64,000 nucleotides of DNA from Breoghania sp037026715 (GCF_037026715.1 NZ_JBANCG010000013.1:1-64000); one strand, 5' to 3'. Shown: positions 51,942 to 62,300, numbered from the stretch's first letter. Numbers and translations are program-made. The notes: generated by a model not told the origin, from the sequence alone.

Positions 51942-54900
51942 ATGTCGCGCTTCTTCATTGAGCGGCCAATCTTCGCCGCCGTGCTTGCGATCGCCGTTAT
52001 GCTCGGCGGGCTTCTGGCGCTCTATTCGCTTCCGATCTCGCAATATCCTCAGATCTCTCCGACAACAGTCCGGATTTCCGCCACCTATACGGGGGCGGAC
52101 GCGCAGACGGTCGAGAATACGGTCACCAAGGTGATCGAGCAGGGTATGACCGGCATCGACTATCTCGACTATATGACGTCGACCTCGTCGCAGACCGGCA
52201 GTTCCTCGATAACGCTGACGTTCACCAACGAAGCGGATCCGGACGTTGCCCAGATGCAGGTGCAGAACAAGCTGCAACTGGTCGAAAGCCAGCTACCGCA
52301 GGCTGTCACGAATACGGGTGTTACGGTCACCAAGTCCTCCGATAGCTTCATGATGGTGATCGGTTTCGTGTCGAAGGACGGCACACTGACCAACACCGAC
52401 TTGTCAGACTGGGTCGACAGCAATCTCGATGATCGTATCAGTCGACTTGAGGGGGTTGGCTCGACACGCCTGTTCGGCGCGGAATATGCCATGCGGATCT
52501 GGCTCGATCCGTCGAAGCTCGAGAAATACTCGCTTATGCCGAGCGATGTGACGTCGGCTATCAAGGCGCAAAATACCCAGGTCTCGGCCGGACAGCTTGG
52601 CGCGCGTCCTCAGGTCAACGGGCAGTTGCTGAACGCAACCGTAACGGCAAAAAGCCGTCTTCAGACCGTCTCGCAGTTCGAGAATATCATCCTGAAATCG
52701 TCGACCGATGGTTCGCTGGTTCGTCTGAACGACGTGGCCCGTGTTGAAGTCGGTTCCGACAGCTACAACACGGTCTCCAAATATAACGGCATGCCCGCCG
52801 CTGGCCTTGCGGTCTATCTAGCAACCGGGGCCAATGCGATCAGTACCGCGGCTGCGGTGAAGGACGTCATCGCCGATGTCTCGCCGACCCTGCCGTCCGG
52901 GGTTGAGGTCGTCTACCCCTACGATACGACGCCGTTTGTTGAGCTTTCGATCGAGGAAGTGGTGCGCACGTTGTTCGAGGCCATTGTCCTCGTCTTCGTG
53001 GTGATGTTCGTCTTCCTGCAGAACTTCCGTGCGACGCTCATCCCAACGCTTGCCGTCCCCGTGGTTCTGCTCGGAACCTTCGGAATGCTGGCGGTCTTCG
53101 GGTATTCGATCAACACGCTCACCATGTTTGCCATGGTGCTCGCAATCGGTCTTCTCGTCGATGACGCCATCGTCGTGGTTGAAAACGTCGAGCGCGTTAT
53201 GGAGGATGAAGACGTCTCGCCGAAGCAGGCCACGATCCTGTCCATGCAGGAGATCACGGGCGCGCTCGTCGGTATCGCGACGGTCCTGTCTGCCGTGTTC
53301 ATTCCGATGGCGTTCTTTGGCGGTTCGGTGGGCGTCATCTATCGTCAATTCTCCGTGACGATCGTGACGGCCATGGTCCTTTCGGTTCTGGTGGCGTTGA
53401 TCCTCACGCCGGCGCTCTGCGCGACGATCCTGAAGCGCCCGAAGGAAGGGGCCAAGGAAAAGGGTATCTTCGGGCTCTTCAACCGTGGTTTCGATCGCAC
53501 AACGCGCGGTTATCGCAATGGCGTGCGCGGAATGCTTATGCGGCCTATTCCGTTCATTGTCATCTTCGTCGCCATGATTGGTGCGGCTGGATACATGTTC
53601 GGTAAAGTGCCGAGCGCGTTCATTCCACAGGAAGACCAGGGCATCCTGCTCACCAGCATTCAGCTTCCGCAGGGCGCTACCTCGCTCCAGACGAATGCCG
53701 TAATCGACCAGGCGACCAAGCACTTCCTGGAAGACGAGAGCAAGTACGTGCAGGGCGTGATGAGCGTGGCCGGTTTTGGCTTCGGCGGTCAGGGGCAGAA
53801 CGTCGGCCTCATGTTTATCCGCCTGAAGGATTTCGATGAACGGAAAACCCCCGAGGCATCGGCCAACGCGATTGCCGGGCGGGCGATGCGGATCTTCTCG
53901 CAATTCAAGGATGCGCAGGTCTTTGCCCTTGCGCCTCCGGCGATTCCCGGTTTCGGCGTCACCAGCGGTTTCGACCTATATCTTCAGGATGCAGCCGGGC
54001 AGGGGCATGAGAAACTGATTGCCGCGCGCAACCAGTTGCTTGGCAAGGCGGCGCAGAGCCCGCTTCTCGCCAATACCCGTCCGAATGGCATGGAGGATTC
54101 CGCTCAGTACCACGTCGATATCGATGAAGAGAAGGCGAGCGCCTATTCACTCGATCTTTCCGACATCGATGACACGCTGTCGACGGCCTGGGGAGGGACA
54201 TACGTCAACGACTTCATTTACGAAACTCGTATCAAGTCGGTCTATGTGCAGGGCGATGCGAAATACCGCATGCAGCCGGAAGACATAGACAAGTGGTATG
54301 TCCGGAATTCCGATAATGACATGGTGCCGTTCTCGGCGTTTGCGGTGGGAAACTGGACCTACGGTTCGCCGCGGCTCGAACGTTTCAACGGCCTCTCCGC
54401 CGTCGAGATCCAGGGCAGCGCCGCGGCTGGAGCCAGCTCCGGTCAGGCGATGGACGAGATTCAGCGGCTGATCAAGACCCTGCCTCAAGGCTACAGCTTC
54501 GAATGGGTCGGGTTGTCGGCGCAGGAGCAGATTGCTGGCAATCAAGCCATCTACCTTTATGCGGTTTCGACGTTGGTCGTGTTCCTGGCTCTCGCTGCGC
54601 TGTACGAGAGCTGGAGCATTCCGTTTGCCGTGATGCTGACTGTTCCGATCGGTATTCTCGGCGCCCTGATCGCGGCGCTTCTCTTTGACCAGTCGAACGA
54701 CGTGTACTTCAAGGTCGGTATGCTCACGACCATCGGTCTGGCGGCGAAAAACGCCATTCTGATCGTGGAGTTCGCGCTGGAGTGGCAGAAGCAGGGCAAG
54801 GATCTGCTGGGCGCCACGCTGGAAGCAGCACGGCAGCGGTTACGGCCGATCCTGATGACCTCGCTTGCCTTCATCCTCGGCGTGCTGCCGCTGGCCATTG

Positions 54901-55106
54901 CTAACGGGGCGGGGTCTGGTAGCCAGAACGCGATCGGTATCGCCGTGATGGGCGGCATGATCGCCTCCACCGTGCTTGGCGTCTTCTTCGCGCCGCTGCT
55001 GTTCGTGCTCGTGCGGCGGGTCTTCCCCGGCAAGCAGAAAGACAACGGCGGGACGAAGGACGGCGCGGAGGAGGCCGCCGCGGACGGCGAGGGCTCCAAG
55101 GTCTGA
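51942..55106 (+). CDS. RND multidrug efflux permease (AcrB/MexF-like, HAE1)
   Basis: 1054 residues, normal size. Starts MSRFFIERPIFAAVLAIA. Proton-relay pair Asp-Asp in GLLVDDAIVVVENV (helix 4). Two large periplasmic loops and twelve helices. Exports hydrophobic drugs by proton antiport. No outer-membrane factor gene follows, so it must use one encoded elsewhere. Confidence 0.96.
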   Translation: MSRFFIERPIFAAVLAIAVMLGGLLALYSLPISQYPQISPTTVRISATYTGADAQTVENTVTKVIEQGMTGIDYLDYMTSTSSQTGSSSITLTFTNEADPDVAQMQVQNKLQLVESQLPQAVTNTGVTVTKSSDSFMMVIGFVSKDGTLTNTDLSDWVDSNLDDRISRLEGVGSTRLFGAEYAMRIWLDPSKLEKYSLMPSDVTSAIKAQNTQVSAGQLGARPQVNGQLLNATVTAKSRLQTVSQFENIILKSSTDGSLVRLNDVARVEVGSDSYNTVSKYNGMPAAGLAVYLATGANAISTAAAVKDVIADVSPTLPSGVEVVYPYDTTPFVELSIEEVVRTLFEAIVLVFVVMFVFLQNFRATLIPTLAVPVVLLGTFGMLAVFGYSINTLTMFAMVLAIGLLVDDAIVVVENVERVMEDEDVSPKQATILSMQEITGALVGIATVLSAVFIPMAFFGGSVGVIYRQFSVTIVTAMVLSVLVALILTPALCATILKRPKEGAKEKGIFGLFNRGFDRTTRGYRNGVRGMLMRPIPFIVIFVAMIGAAGYMFGKVPSAFIPQEDQGILLTSIQLPQGATSLQTNAVIDQATKHFLEDESKYVQGVMSVAGFGFGGQGQNVGLMFIRLKDFDERKTPEASANAIAGRAMRIFSQFKDAQVFALAPPAIPGFGVTSGFDLYLQDAAGQGHEKLIAARNQLLGKAAQSPLLANTRPNGMEDSAQYHVDIDEEKASAYSLDLSDIDDTLSTAWGGTYVNDFIYETRIKSVYVQGDAKYRMQPEDIDKWYVRNSDNDMVPFSAFAVGNWTYGSPRLERFNGLSAVEIQGSAAAGASSGQAMDEIQRLIKTLPQGYSFEWVGLSAQEQIAGNQAIYLYAVSTLVVFLALAALYESWSIPFAVMLTVPIGILGALIAALLFDQSNDVYFKVGMLTTIGLAAKNAILIVEFALEWQKQGKDLLGATLEAARQRLRPILMTSLAFILGVLPLAIANGAGSGSQNAIGIAVMGGMIASTVLGVFFAPLLFVLVRRVFPGKQKDNGGTKDGAEEAAADGEGSKV

Positions 55107-55153
55107 TCGAACCGATCGCTCTAACGATCTGGCGCGCGTCGCCTGATCATCGG

Positions 55154-55181
55154 CCGGCCGGGTGGCGTGCTGCCCGGCCGG
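55154..55181 (+). terminator. Hairpin after the RND operon
   Basis: CCGGCCGGG (55154-55162) and CCCGGCCGG (55173-55181), perfect nine-base arms, ten-base loop. No T-run, so a weak terminator call. Confidence 0.5.
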
Positions 55182-55252
55182 AAACATGTTCGCGGATCAG
55201 GCGACTTTTCCGTCTGCACCGTAAACCTTGCGCCTGCGCAGAGTGAGTGACG

Positions 55253-55759
55253 ATGACTTCTTCGACGGTCCCCGCTGACATAATCGCCATCGATGCTGCA
55301 GATATCGATGAGGAAGCGCCGCTGCTGCACCTCAACAATGCGCATGCGACGGAACTGAGCTACCTGACGGCGCCCGAGATGCGGAAACTTGTCACGGAAT
55401 GCTGCGTTGCCGCGCGGATCGGTGCAGGGAGGGCCTTCGTTCTCGCCGTCGGCGAAAATGCGCAATACGAAAGTCCGAATTTTCGGTGGTTTCAGGACCG
55501 CTTCGATCGCTTCGTCTATATCGACCGGGTTTGTGTCGATCCGAGCGAGCGCGGAAAGGGGTTTGCGCGCCGGCTGTATGCGCATGTGTTCACCCATGCG
55601 CGGGAACTCGGCGCGCCGCGGGTCGTTTGCGAGGTCAATGCAGAGCCGCCGAACCCCGCTTCGGACGCCTTTCATGCTGCGCTTGGGTTCGAGGAGATCG
55701 GCACAGCCCTCCTCGAAGAGCGTGGCAAGCGCGTTCGCTATTTTGAAAAGCGCGTCTGA
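55253..55759 (+). CDS. GNAT-family N-acetyltransferase
   Basis: 168 residues from ATG 55253 (GTG 55247 possible). Acetyl-CoA-binding motif A is VCVDPSERGKGFARRLYAHV (about residues 92-111); motif B near GFEEIGTALLEERGKRVRYF. Substrate unknown; similar to a predicted acetyltransferase family often annotated only as GNAT. Confidence 0.85.
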   Translation: MTSSTVPADIIAIDAADIDEEAPLLHLNNAHATELSYLTAPEMRKLVTECCVAARIGAGRAFVLAVGENAQYESPNFRWFQDRFDRFVYIDRVCVDPSERGKGFARRLYAHVFTHARELGAPRVVCEVNAEPPNPASDAFHAALGFEEIGTALLEERGKRVRYFEKRV

Positions 55760-55795
55760 CCAGCCGGGTTCGGTTGGAAGTCTTGATCCAGGCAA

Positions 55796-56248
55796 CTACT
55801 GGCGGATCACGATCTCGACGTCGTTCATGCCGTACTGACGCACAAGCCGGTAGAGCGTTCTGGCATTCTTCGGATCGAGCCGCACGCAGCCGTGCGAGGC
55901 TGGGCTGCCAAGACGGCGGATCGCGTTCGTTCCATGGACGGCCCAGCCCTTGTGGAAGAAGACCGAATAGGGCATCGGCGCGTTGTCGTATTTTCGCGAG
56001 CGCCACATCTTGTGGATGCGGTACGGCTGATAGCGACCTACGGGCGTGATGTATCCCCGCCGGGCCGTGGATACCTTCCATTTATGCAGAAGGATCCCTT
56101 CATTGTACACGCTGAGCCGCTGATCGGAGAGATCGACGACAGCGACGATGCTTGGACCTTCGTAACCCAATCCGAAGTTGGCGCTCGCGTGGGCCGTTGC
56201 CATCAGGCCGATGGACAAGCAGGCAGAGAGGATAAGCTTGCGAAACAT
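55796..56248 (-). CDS. L,D-transpeptidase (ErfK/YbiS family)
   Basis: 150 residues with a signal peptide (KLILSACLSIGLMATAHA, cut after about residue 22). Catalytic motif HGTNAIRRLGSPASHGCVRL with Cys in SHGCVRL (about residue 120). Forms 3-3 cross-links or anchors proteins in peptidoglycan; short catalytic-only form. Confidence 0.92.
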   Translation of the reverse strand: MFRKLILSACLSIGLMATAHASANFGLGYEGPSIVAVVDLSDQRLSVYNEGILLHKWKVSTARRGYITPVGRYQPYRIHKMWRSRKYDNAPMPYSVFFHKGWAVHGTNAIRRLGSPASHGCVRLDPKNARTLYRLVRQYGMNDVEIVIRQ

Positions 56249-56421
56249 GGATGCCCCCCAGACATGTCTGACGTTCGGGCATGTTAAGCGCTATCGGTAA
56301 AGAAAAGTGTGACTGAGACCACTTCGCGGCGCGCAGGGGGAGTGCCGGTGTGGCTCGTCGCGCCCGCAAGGACGCTGCGGCATCGATTGCGGGAGGCGTG
56401 GCCCCAGGGCACGGAGAGGGA

Positions 56422-56736
56422 TCAGTTGTGGAAGCGCAGGTTCCGGATCTTGGGATCGTCGCTTTCGGTGACGGAGCTGTACGTGCCGTTGAAGCGGATG
56501 CCCACTTCACGCGGCGAGCGCCAGACGACTTCCGCATCGATAAGCGTGTTGTCGCCACTGTTGAACAGACGGATGTTGTCTGGAACGTCGCGAGCGTTGG
56601 CGACCTTGAGGCGCGCGCCTTCCTCCGACAGATCGCGGATCAGGCAGTCGATCAGCAGGGCGCTGCGCCCGTAGACGATCTTGCCGCCTTGCAGCATCCG
56701 CTTGCGGTGCGACTTGCGCCGGTCCGAGTAGTCCAT
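56422..56736 (-). CDS. PilZ-domain protein (cyclic-di-GMP binding)
   Basis: 104 residues, a single PilZ domain. Binding motifs: RRKSHRKR near the N-terminus (RxxxR) and IRDLSEEGARL (D-x-S-x-x-G-like). Likely a small c-di-GMP sensor acting by contact with another protein. Confidence 0.85.
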   Translation of the reverse strand: MDYSDRRKSHRKRMLQGGKIVYGRSALLIDCLIRDLSEEGARLKVANARDVPDNIRLFNSGDNTLIDAEVVWRSPREVGIRFNGTYSSVTESDDPKIRNLRFHN

Positions 56737-56939
56737 GTCACGACTCTTCCAAGTAAATTGCCATGGCGAGAATAGTCGTGGGAGGTGAATAGATGATTAC
56801 AGATGCGCGGTTTGCTGGTTGCGGTGACAAGGGGCGGATGCGCTGATCCGCCCTCCCGAAGGTCCGCTAATTTTGCTATAGAGCGGCAAGGCGTGGCGGC
56901 AGGCGCGGTACCGCGAAGATGGCCGGGAGGGGTATGACA

Positions 56940-57506
56940 ATGGAAATTCTCGTTCTTGGACTGGTCGTTTTCGTCGGCGCGCACGCGGTGCCGGCGCGAC
57001 CGGCCTTGCGGGCGGCGCTCGTCGGGCGTCTGGGGGCTCGCGGCTACAGGGCAGCATTCGGGATCCTGTCGCTGCTCGGTTTCGTGCTCATCGTCTACGG
57101 TTTTGGCCTGGCAAGATCGGAAGGCGTGCCTGTACTCTATTATCCTCCTGCCTGGACGCGGCACATCGCGATGCTGCTGATGCTCTTCGCCTTCATCCTT
57201 TTGCCGGCCACCTATCTGCCGGGGCGGATCAAGGCGACGGTGAAGCACCCCATGATCACAGCGGTGAAGACGTGGGCTCTGGCGCACCTGCTGGTGAATG
57301 GCGATGTGGCCTCGCTCGTTCTATTCGGCACGTTCCTCGCCTGGGGCGTCTACGACCGGATTTCGCTGAAGCGGCGTCCCGCACCGGAACCTGTGCGGGG
57401 ATCGCTTCGAAACGACATCCTTGCGGTGGTCATTGGCGGCGCACTCTACGCGGCCTTTGTCTGGAAGCTCCATCTCTGGCTGATCGGCGTTCCCATTCTC
57501 GCTTGA
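56940..57506 (+). CDS. NnrU-family membrane protein
   Basis: 188 residues, five or six helices. ATG 56940 sits nine bases after GGAGG; ATGs at 56934 and 56919 are too near or before it. Family segments: VGAHAVPARPALRAALVGRLG and LPGRIKATVKHPMITAVKTWALAHLLVNGD (seen in parts). NnrU is linked to nitric-oxide metabolism in some Rhizobiales, but many members have no known role. Confidence 0.88.
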   Translation: MEILVLGLVVFVGAHAVPARPALRAALVGRLGARGYRAAFGILSLLGFVLIVYGFGLARSEGVPVLYYPPAWTRHIAMLLMLFAFILLPATYLPGRIKATVKHPMITAVKTWALAHLLVNGDVASLVLFGTFLAWGVYDRISLKRRPAPEPVRGSLRNDILAVVIGGALYAAFVWKLHLWLIGVPILA

Positions 57507-57569
57507 GGCGAGTTCGGGAGCGAGCGACCAAATTCGAATGATCGTATCTGTATCTGGAGGACAGTTGCC

Positions 57570-58406
57570 ATGTCGGCACACGCACAGACCCGCCGCCTGA
57601 CGGCGGTGGATATCGCCAACCGCAAGGGAGGCGAGCCGATCGTGTCGTTGACCGCCTATCATGCGCACACGGCGCGCCTCATCGATCGTCACGCCGATTT
57701 CATGCTCGTCGGCGACTCGCTCGGCATGGTGATGCACGGTCTGGAATCGACCATCCCCGTCACCGTTGAAATGATGATCCTGCACGGCCAGTCAGTGGTG
57801 CGCGGTTCGGAGCGTGCTCTGGTCGTCGTCGATCTGCCGTTCGGTTCGTATGAGGAAAGCCCCGAACAGGCATTTCGCACGTCCGCCCGTGTGATGAAGG
57901 AGACGGGTTGCGGCGCCATAAAGCTCGAAGGCGGACGCCACATCGCCCCGACCGTGCGCTATCTCACGGAGCGCGGCGTGCCGGTCCTCGCCCATGTCGG
58001 CCTCACACCCCAGTCCGTCAACACGATGGGCGGCTTCAAGGTTCAGGGGCGCGACGAGGCAAAGTGGCCGGAAATTGAGGCCGACGCGGCAGCGGTCGCG
58101 GAGGCGGGAGCTTTCGGAGTTGTCCTTGAAGGACTCGTGGAACCGCTCGCTGCGCGGATCACGCAACAGATCGCGATTCCGACGATCGGGATTGGTGCAT
58201 CGAGCGCCTGCGACGGACAGATCCTGGTTCTGGAGGACATGCTGGGGCTTTCGCCACGCGTTCCGAAATTCGTCAAGACATTCGGCAGGCTTGCTGACGC
58301 CATCGATTCCGCTGTGGGCGATTATGCGCAGGAAGTGCGCGCGCGTACCTTCCCGGCGCCGGAATATGTCTATGGCATGCCGAAAAAGCTCGCGTCGGGC
58401 GAGTAA
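57570..58406 (+). CDS. panB: 3-methyl-2-oxobutanoate hydroxymethyltransferase
   Basis: 278 residues, usual length. First step of pantothenate synthesis (ketopantoate from ketoisovalerate and methylene-THF). Motifs: ANRKGGEPIVSLTAYHAHTA (parts), VGDSLGMVMHG, HVGLTPQSVNTMGGFKVQGR (parts), and GIGASSACDGQILVLEDMLG (parts). TGGAGG precedes ATG. panC is not in the window. Confidence 0.97.
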   Translation: MSAHAQTRRLTAVDIANRKGGEPIVSLTAYHAHTARLIDRHADFMLVGDSLGMVMHGLESTIPVTVEMMILHGQSVVRGSERALVVVDLPFGSYEESPEQAFRTSARVMKETGCGAIKLEGGRHIAPTVRYLTERGVPVLAHVGLTPQSVNTMGGFKVQGRDEAKWPEIEADAAAVAEAGAFGVVLEGLVEPLAARITQQIAIPTIGIGASSACDGQILVLEDMLGLSPRVPKFVKTFGRLADAIDSAVGDYAQEVRARTFPAPEYVYGMPKKLASGE

Positions 58407-58659
58407 GTCCTGCAATTTCCGCCCGTGCCGGCCGTAAATTCGCCATGACCTCGACGCATGAGGGCGATGGCGCGTTTCGGGCGGCCGCGTGCCGGCCCGT
58501 CAGATTGCGTCGCCGGGGGGGAGCATGTATGGTCCGGCGGCGTTCGGGTCCGTCTTCCTTGTGAGAGCGGAGCCATGCAAAGTACGGATCCCTCAGTCGG
58601 AATTGCTCCGGCTCGCCTTGGGGAGCCGGGGATCTTGAGGAAGTTTCGAGCGAGGTTCG

Positions 58660-59364
58660 ATGTCCGACATTTTTCGCGAGGTCGATGAAGACCTTCGGCG
58701 CGATCGTTATGGCAAGCTGTGGAAGCGGTTCGCGCCCTACATCATCGGCGTTGCGGTTCTGATCGTGGTTGGGACCGGTGGCTACCGGTTCTGGGAATAT
58801 CAGCAGGCACAGAAATCGGCTGCGGCCGGTGACGTTCTCCTGACTGCGATCGAGGAGGGCGATGCCGGCGATCACGATGCGGCGCGTCAGGATCTTGCCA
58901 AACTCTCCGGTTCTCTTGGTGGTTATCCGATGCTCGCCCGTATGCGGACGGCTAGCGAGCTCGCCGCTTCGGGGGACAAGGAAGGAGCGCTCAAGGCGTT
59001 CGGCGAGATCGCCGACGATACGTCGCTCGATGGACGATACCGGGACATCGCGGCCATACGCGCCGGATATCTTGCCGTCGATCTGGAGAGCCGCGATCAG
59101 GTCAAGGCGCGCGTCGAACGCCTTGCGGACGCGGCCAATGCGTTGCGGGCGGCCGCCTGGGAAATCCTGGGCCTTGCCGCCTGGAAGGCCGGAGACATGG
59201 ACGGCGCCGGCAAGTGGAATGCGATGATCCTGGAAGACAGGGAAGCGCCGGCCGACGTGAATACAAGGGCGCGGATGATGCAGGCGCTCATCCAGGCGGC
59301 GAAGGGGCCTGAAGTCGCCTCCGACGAAGGCAAGGCCGCCACGGACAAGGAAAAGACCCAGTGA
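58660..59364 (+). CDS. TPR-containing membrane protein (YfgM-like, DUF2133-type)
   Basis: 234 residues. Short cytoplasmic N-terminus, one membrane helix (APYIIGVAVLIVVGTGGYRF, about residues 25-44), then helical repeats outside. In E. coli the similar YfgM lies next to bamB and der, as here, and works with the SecYEG/periplasmic chaperone network. Confidence 0.88.
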   Translation: MSDIFREVDEDLRRDRYGKLWKRFAPYIIGVAVLIVVGTGGYRFWEYQQAQKSAAAGDVLLTAIEEGDAGDHDAARQDLAKLSGSLGGYPMLARMRTASELAASGDKEGALKAFGEIADDTSLDGRYRDIAAIRAGYLAVDLESRDQVKARVERLADAANALRAAAWEILGLAAWKAGDMDGAGKWNAMILEDREAPADVNTRARMMQALIQAAKGPEVASDEGKAATDKEKTQ

Positions 59365-60743
59365 TGAGCAAGCGTACCCCTCGCGACGCCGCCGGCCACG
59401 GCAAGCCTATCCGTGTGGTGACGGCGGCCGTCCTGGCAGCCGCGCTGCTCGGAGGCTGTTCCTCGATATCCTCGCTTAATCCGTTTGCCGAGAAGGAGGA
59501 GATCCTCCCGGGCCAGCGCGAGCCGCTGTTCAAGGGCGCCGACGCGCTCCAGAGCGCCGGGATCGAGAAGAAAACTCCGTCCATTCCGGCTGCACACGCC
59601 ATGGGCGAATGGAGCCAGGCAGGCGGAAACGCCGCCAACAATCCGGGGCACGTGGCGTTTGCCGGCAACGGCGCGCGCGCCTGGAAGGCCTCGCTGGGCG
59701 GAGGCGGGTCCTACAAGCTCTCGACCTTCGGCAGTTCCGCGCCGCGGGTTTCCGCGCGGCCGATCTTCTACCAGGGACGTATCTACGTCTATGAGCAGAA
59801 TGGCGATGTCACGGCATTCTCCAGCAATGGCGGACGTCAGTGGAAAGTCGTGCTTCGGCCCGATGGCGAAAGCGATACGGCTCTTGGCGGCGGCGTCGCC
59901 GCCGACAATGGCAAGGTCTTTGCCGCCACGGGCTATGGCGCGCTCGTGGCGCTCAACCCCGGCAACGGCGCGAAGCTGTGGACGGTGCCGCTCGATGCTC
60001 CGGCTCGCGGGGCGCCGACGGCTGCGGGCGGCAAGGTCTATGTCGTGACGCAGACCAACGAGATTGTTGCCATCAACGAGGAAGACGGCTCGCAGGTCTG
60101 GTCCTATGCTGGAATTCCCGAGACCGCCGGTCTGCTTTCATCCGCCAATCCGGCGGTTTCCGGCGACACGGTGGTCGTGCCTTTCTCTTCCGGCGAAGTG
60201 ACTGCGGTTGATGCCAAGGACGGAACGCCGAAATGGTCGGACGCCGTCAGCCGGTCCTACCGTACGCAGGCGATCTCCGGTCTGGCGGATGTGTCTGCGA
60301 GCCCCGTCATTGCGGGTGGCACCGTGGTCGCGACCGGCGTCGCCGGCCGCACGATCGGTGTCAGCCTGAAAACCGGCGAGCGGATCTGGGATCAGGATAT
60401 CGGGGGCGTGCATACGCCCGCGGTGGCGGGCAATGCCGTTTTCCTGATCGATCTCAACGACCGGCTGGTTGCGTTGGACCTGAAGAACGGTGAGCCGATG
60501 TGGGTGACCCAGCTTCCCGTCGTGCGCACGAAGAAGAAGCAGTCGAACTGGGCTGGTCCGGTTCTTGCGGGCAACAAGCTCTGGATGTTCTCAAGTGACG
60601 GCCGCATGGCACAGGTCAATCCCGAGAACGGAGCGATTATTGCCAACCGTGAGACGTCCGAGCCGACCTACATGGCGCCGATCATCGCCGGAGGCCGCCT
60701 GATCGTTGTGGAAGGCAAGGGCGATATCGTCGCCTACAACTGA
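59364..60743 (+). CDS. bamB: BamB-like outer-membrane assembly lipoprotein (PQQ-repeat propeller)
   Basis: 459 residues; ATG overlaps the preceding stop by one base. Lipoprotein signal with AALLGGC (lipobox Cys about residue 32). Eight-bladed beta-propeller repeats with W-x-L patterns (VAADNGKVFAATGYGALVAL, KLWTVPLDAP). Alphaproteobacterial BamB orthologues are longer than E. coli BamB. Position between the TPR gene and der supports the call. Confidence 0.9.
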   Translation: MSKRTPRDAAGHGKPIRVVTAAVLAAALLGGCSSISSLNPFAEKEEILPGQREPLFKGADALQSAGIEKKTPSIPAAHAMGEWSQAGGNAANNPGHVAFAGNGARAWKASLGGGGSYKLSTFGSSAPRVSARPIFYQGRIYVYEQNGDVTAFSSNGGRQWKVVLRPDGESDTALGGGVAADNGKVFAATGYGALVALNPGNGAKLWTVPLDAPARGAPTAAGGKVYVVTQTNEIVAINEEDGSQVWSYAGIPETAGLLSSANPAVSGDTVVVPFSSGEVTAVDAKDGTPKWSDAVSRSYRTQAISGLADVSASPVIAGGTVVATGVAGRTIGVSLKTGERIWDQDIGGVHTPAVAGNAVFLIDLNDRLVALDLKNGEPMWVTQLPVVRTKKKQSNWAGPVLAGNKLWMFSSDGRMAQVNPENGAIIANRETSEPTYMAPIIAGGRLIVVEGKGDIVAYN

Positions 60744-60769
60744 CGACGCCAGACTCTCGAACAACAAAA

Positions 60770-60796
60770 GGCCGGCGTGCCCTTCGCGCGCCGGCC
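60770..60796 (+). terminator. Terminator after bamB
   Basis: GGCCGGCG (60770-60777) with CGCCGGCC (60789-60796), eleven-base loop, then ATTTTCG. Confidence 0.7.
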
Positions 60797-60867
60797 ATTT
60801 TCGTGTATTCCGCACGCCAATCGGCCGCGTACCTGCGGTCCATCGTCATGATTGAGGAGCGAAGGGC

Positions 60868-62289
60868 GTGAACGCGACCGTCGCGATTATTGGCCGTCCC
60901 AATGTGGGCAAGTCGACCCTGTTCAACCGTCTTGTCGGCAAGCGCCTGGCGCTGGTCGATGATACGCCCGGCGTTACCCGTGATCGCCGGCCCGGCGAGG
61001 CGCGTCTCGGCGACCTGCGTTTCACCATCGTGGATACGGCCGGGCTGGAGGATGCGGACAAGGCGAGCCTTGCCGGCCGCATGCGTCAGCAGACCGAAGA
61101 GGCGATCCAGGACGCCGATGTCGTTCTGTTCGTGATCGACGCCCGCGCCGGCGTTACGCCGCTCGATGCGCATTTCGCGGAAGTCGCGCGGAAGATCGCC
61201 CGGCCCGTGATCCTGCTCGCCAACAAGGCCGAAGGGCGGGCAGGCGAGCCGGGCATCTATGAGTCCTATTCGCTCGGCCTCGGCGAGCCTGTGCCCATTT
61301 CCGCCGAGCACGGCGAAGGGCTTTCCGAGCTCTACAGTGCGCTTCGCGAGCAATTCGAGAAGCTGGAAGCGGCGGAGGAGCCGGCTGACGAGGCCGAAAC
61401 GGACATCGCCATCGATCCGGATGGCGAGGATGAGGACGATGACGAACCCGCTGGAACCGTCGAGCGGCCGCTGCGCGTCGCGATCGCGGGGCGGCCGAAT
61501 GCCGGCAAGTCGACGCTGATCAACAAGCTCCTTGGCGAGGATCGCTTGCTGACCGGACCGGAAGCGGGCATCACGCGCGATTCCATCTCGGTGGACTGGG
61601 TCTGGCGCGAGCGGCATGTGAAGCTGTTCGACACGGCCGGCATGCGCCGCAAGGCCCGCGTTCAGGAAAAGCTCGAAAAGCTCTCGGTTGCGGATGCGTT
61701 GCGGGCAATCAAGTTTGCCGAGGTCGTGGTCGTCACGCTCGACGCGAACATTCCGTTCGAAAAGCAGGATCTGCAGATCATCGATCTCGTTCAGCGGGAA
61801 GGCCGGGCTCTGGTCATCGCCTTCAACAAATGGGACACGATCGAGGACCGCACCGAGGTCTGGACGGAAATCAAGTACCAGGCCGAGCGATATCTGAACC
61901 AGGTGCGCGGCGTCGCCATGGTGCCGATTTCGGCGACGACGGGGCAGGGCCTCGACAAGCTCATGGAGGCGGTCTTCGACGCCTACAAGATGTGGAACGC
62001 GCGCGTCTCCACGGCCCGGCTCAACAAGTGGCTGGAAGGCGTGGTCGCGCATCACCCGCCCCCGGCGGTCGCCGGCCGGCGCATCAAGTTGCGGTATCTG
62101 ACGCAGGCAAAGACACGTCCGCCGCATTTCGTGGTGTTCTGTTCGAGGCCTGAACAGCTGCCGGAAGCGTACCTTCGCTATCTGGTGAACGGCATCCGCG
62201 AAACCTTCAAGCTTCCGGGCACGCCGATCAGGCTTTCCTTCCGCAAAGGCGAAAATCCTTACGCGAACAAGGCGAAGAAGAAGCGGTAG
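60868..62289 (+). CDS. der: Der (EngA), double GTPase for 50S ribosome assembly
   Basis: 473 residues from a GTG at 60868. Two G domains: GRPNVGKSTLFNRL with DDTPGVTRD and DTAGL; then GRPNAGKSTLINKL with AGITRDS, DTAGMRRKARV and NKWD. KH-like C-terminal domain to residue 473. An acidic linker lies between the G domains (about residues 170-200). Confidence 0.98.
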   Translation: MNATVAIIGRPNVGKSTLFNRLVGKRLALVDDTPGVTRDRRPGEARLGDLRFTIVDTAGLEDADKASLAGRMRQQTEEAIQDADVVLFVIDARAGVTPLDAHFAEVARKIARPVILLANKAEGRAGEPGIYESYSLGLGEPVPISAEHGEGLSELYSALREQFEKLEAAEEPADEAETDIAIDPDGEDEDDDEPAGTVERPLRVAIAGRPNAGKSTLINKLLGEDRLLTGPEAGITRDSISVDWVWRERHVKLFDTAGMRRKARVQEKLEKLSVADALRAIKFAEVVVVTLDANIPFEKQDLQIIDLVQREGRALVIAFNKWDTIEDRTEVWTEIKYQAERYLNQVRGVAMVPISATTGQGLDKLMEAVFDAYKMWNARVSTARLNKWLEGVVAHHPPPAVAGRRIKLRYLTQAKTRPPHFVVFCSRPEQLPEAYLRYLVNGIRETFKLPGTPIRLSFRKGENPYANKAKKKR

Positions 62290-62300
62290 CCACAAAAAGC

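Noticed and set aside
60682..62295. A 537-codon open frame antisense to der
   Set aside because: Opposite a certain housekeeping gene; no domain.
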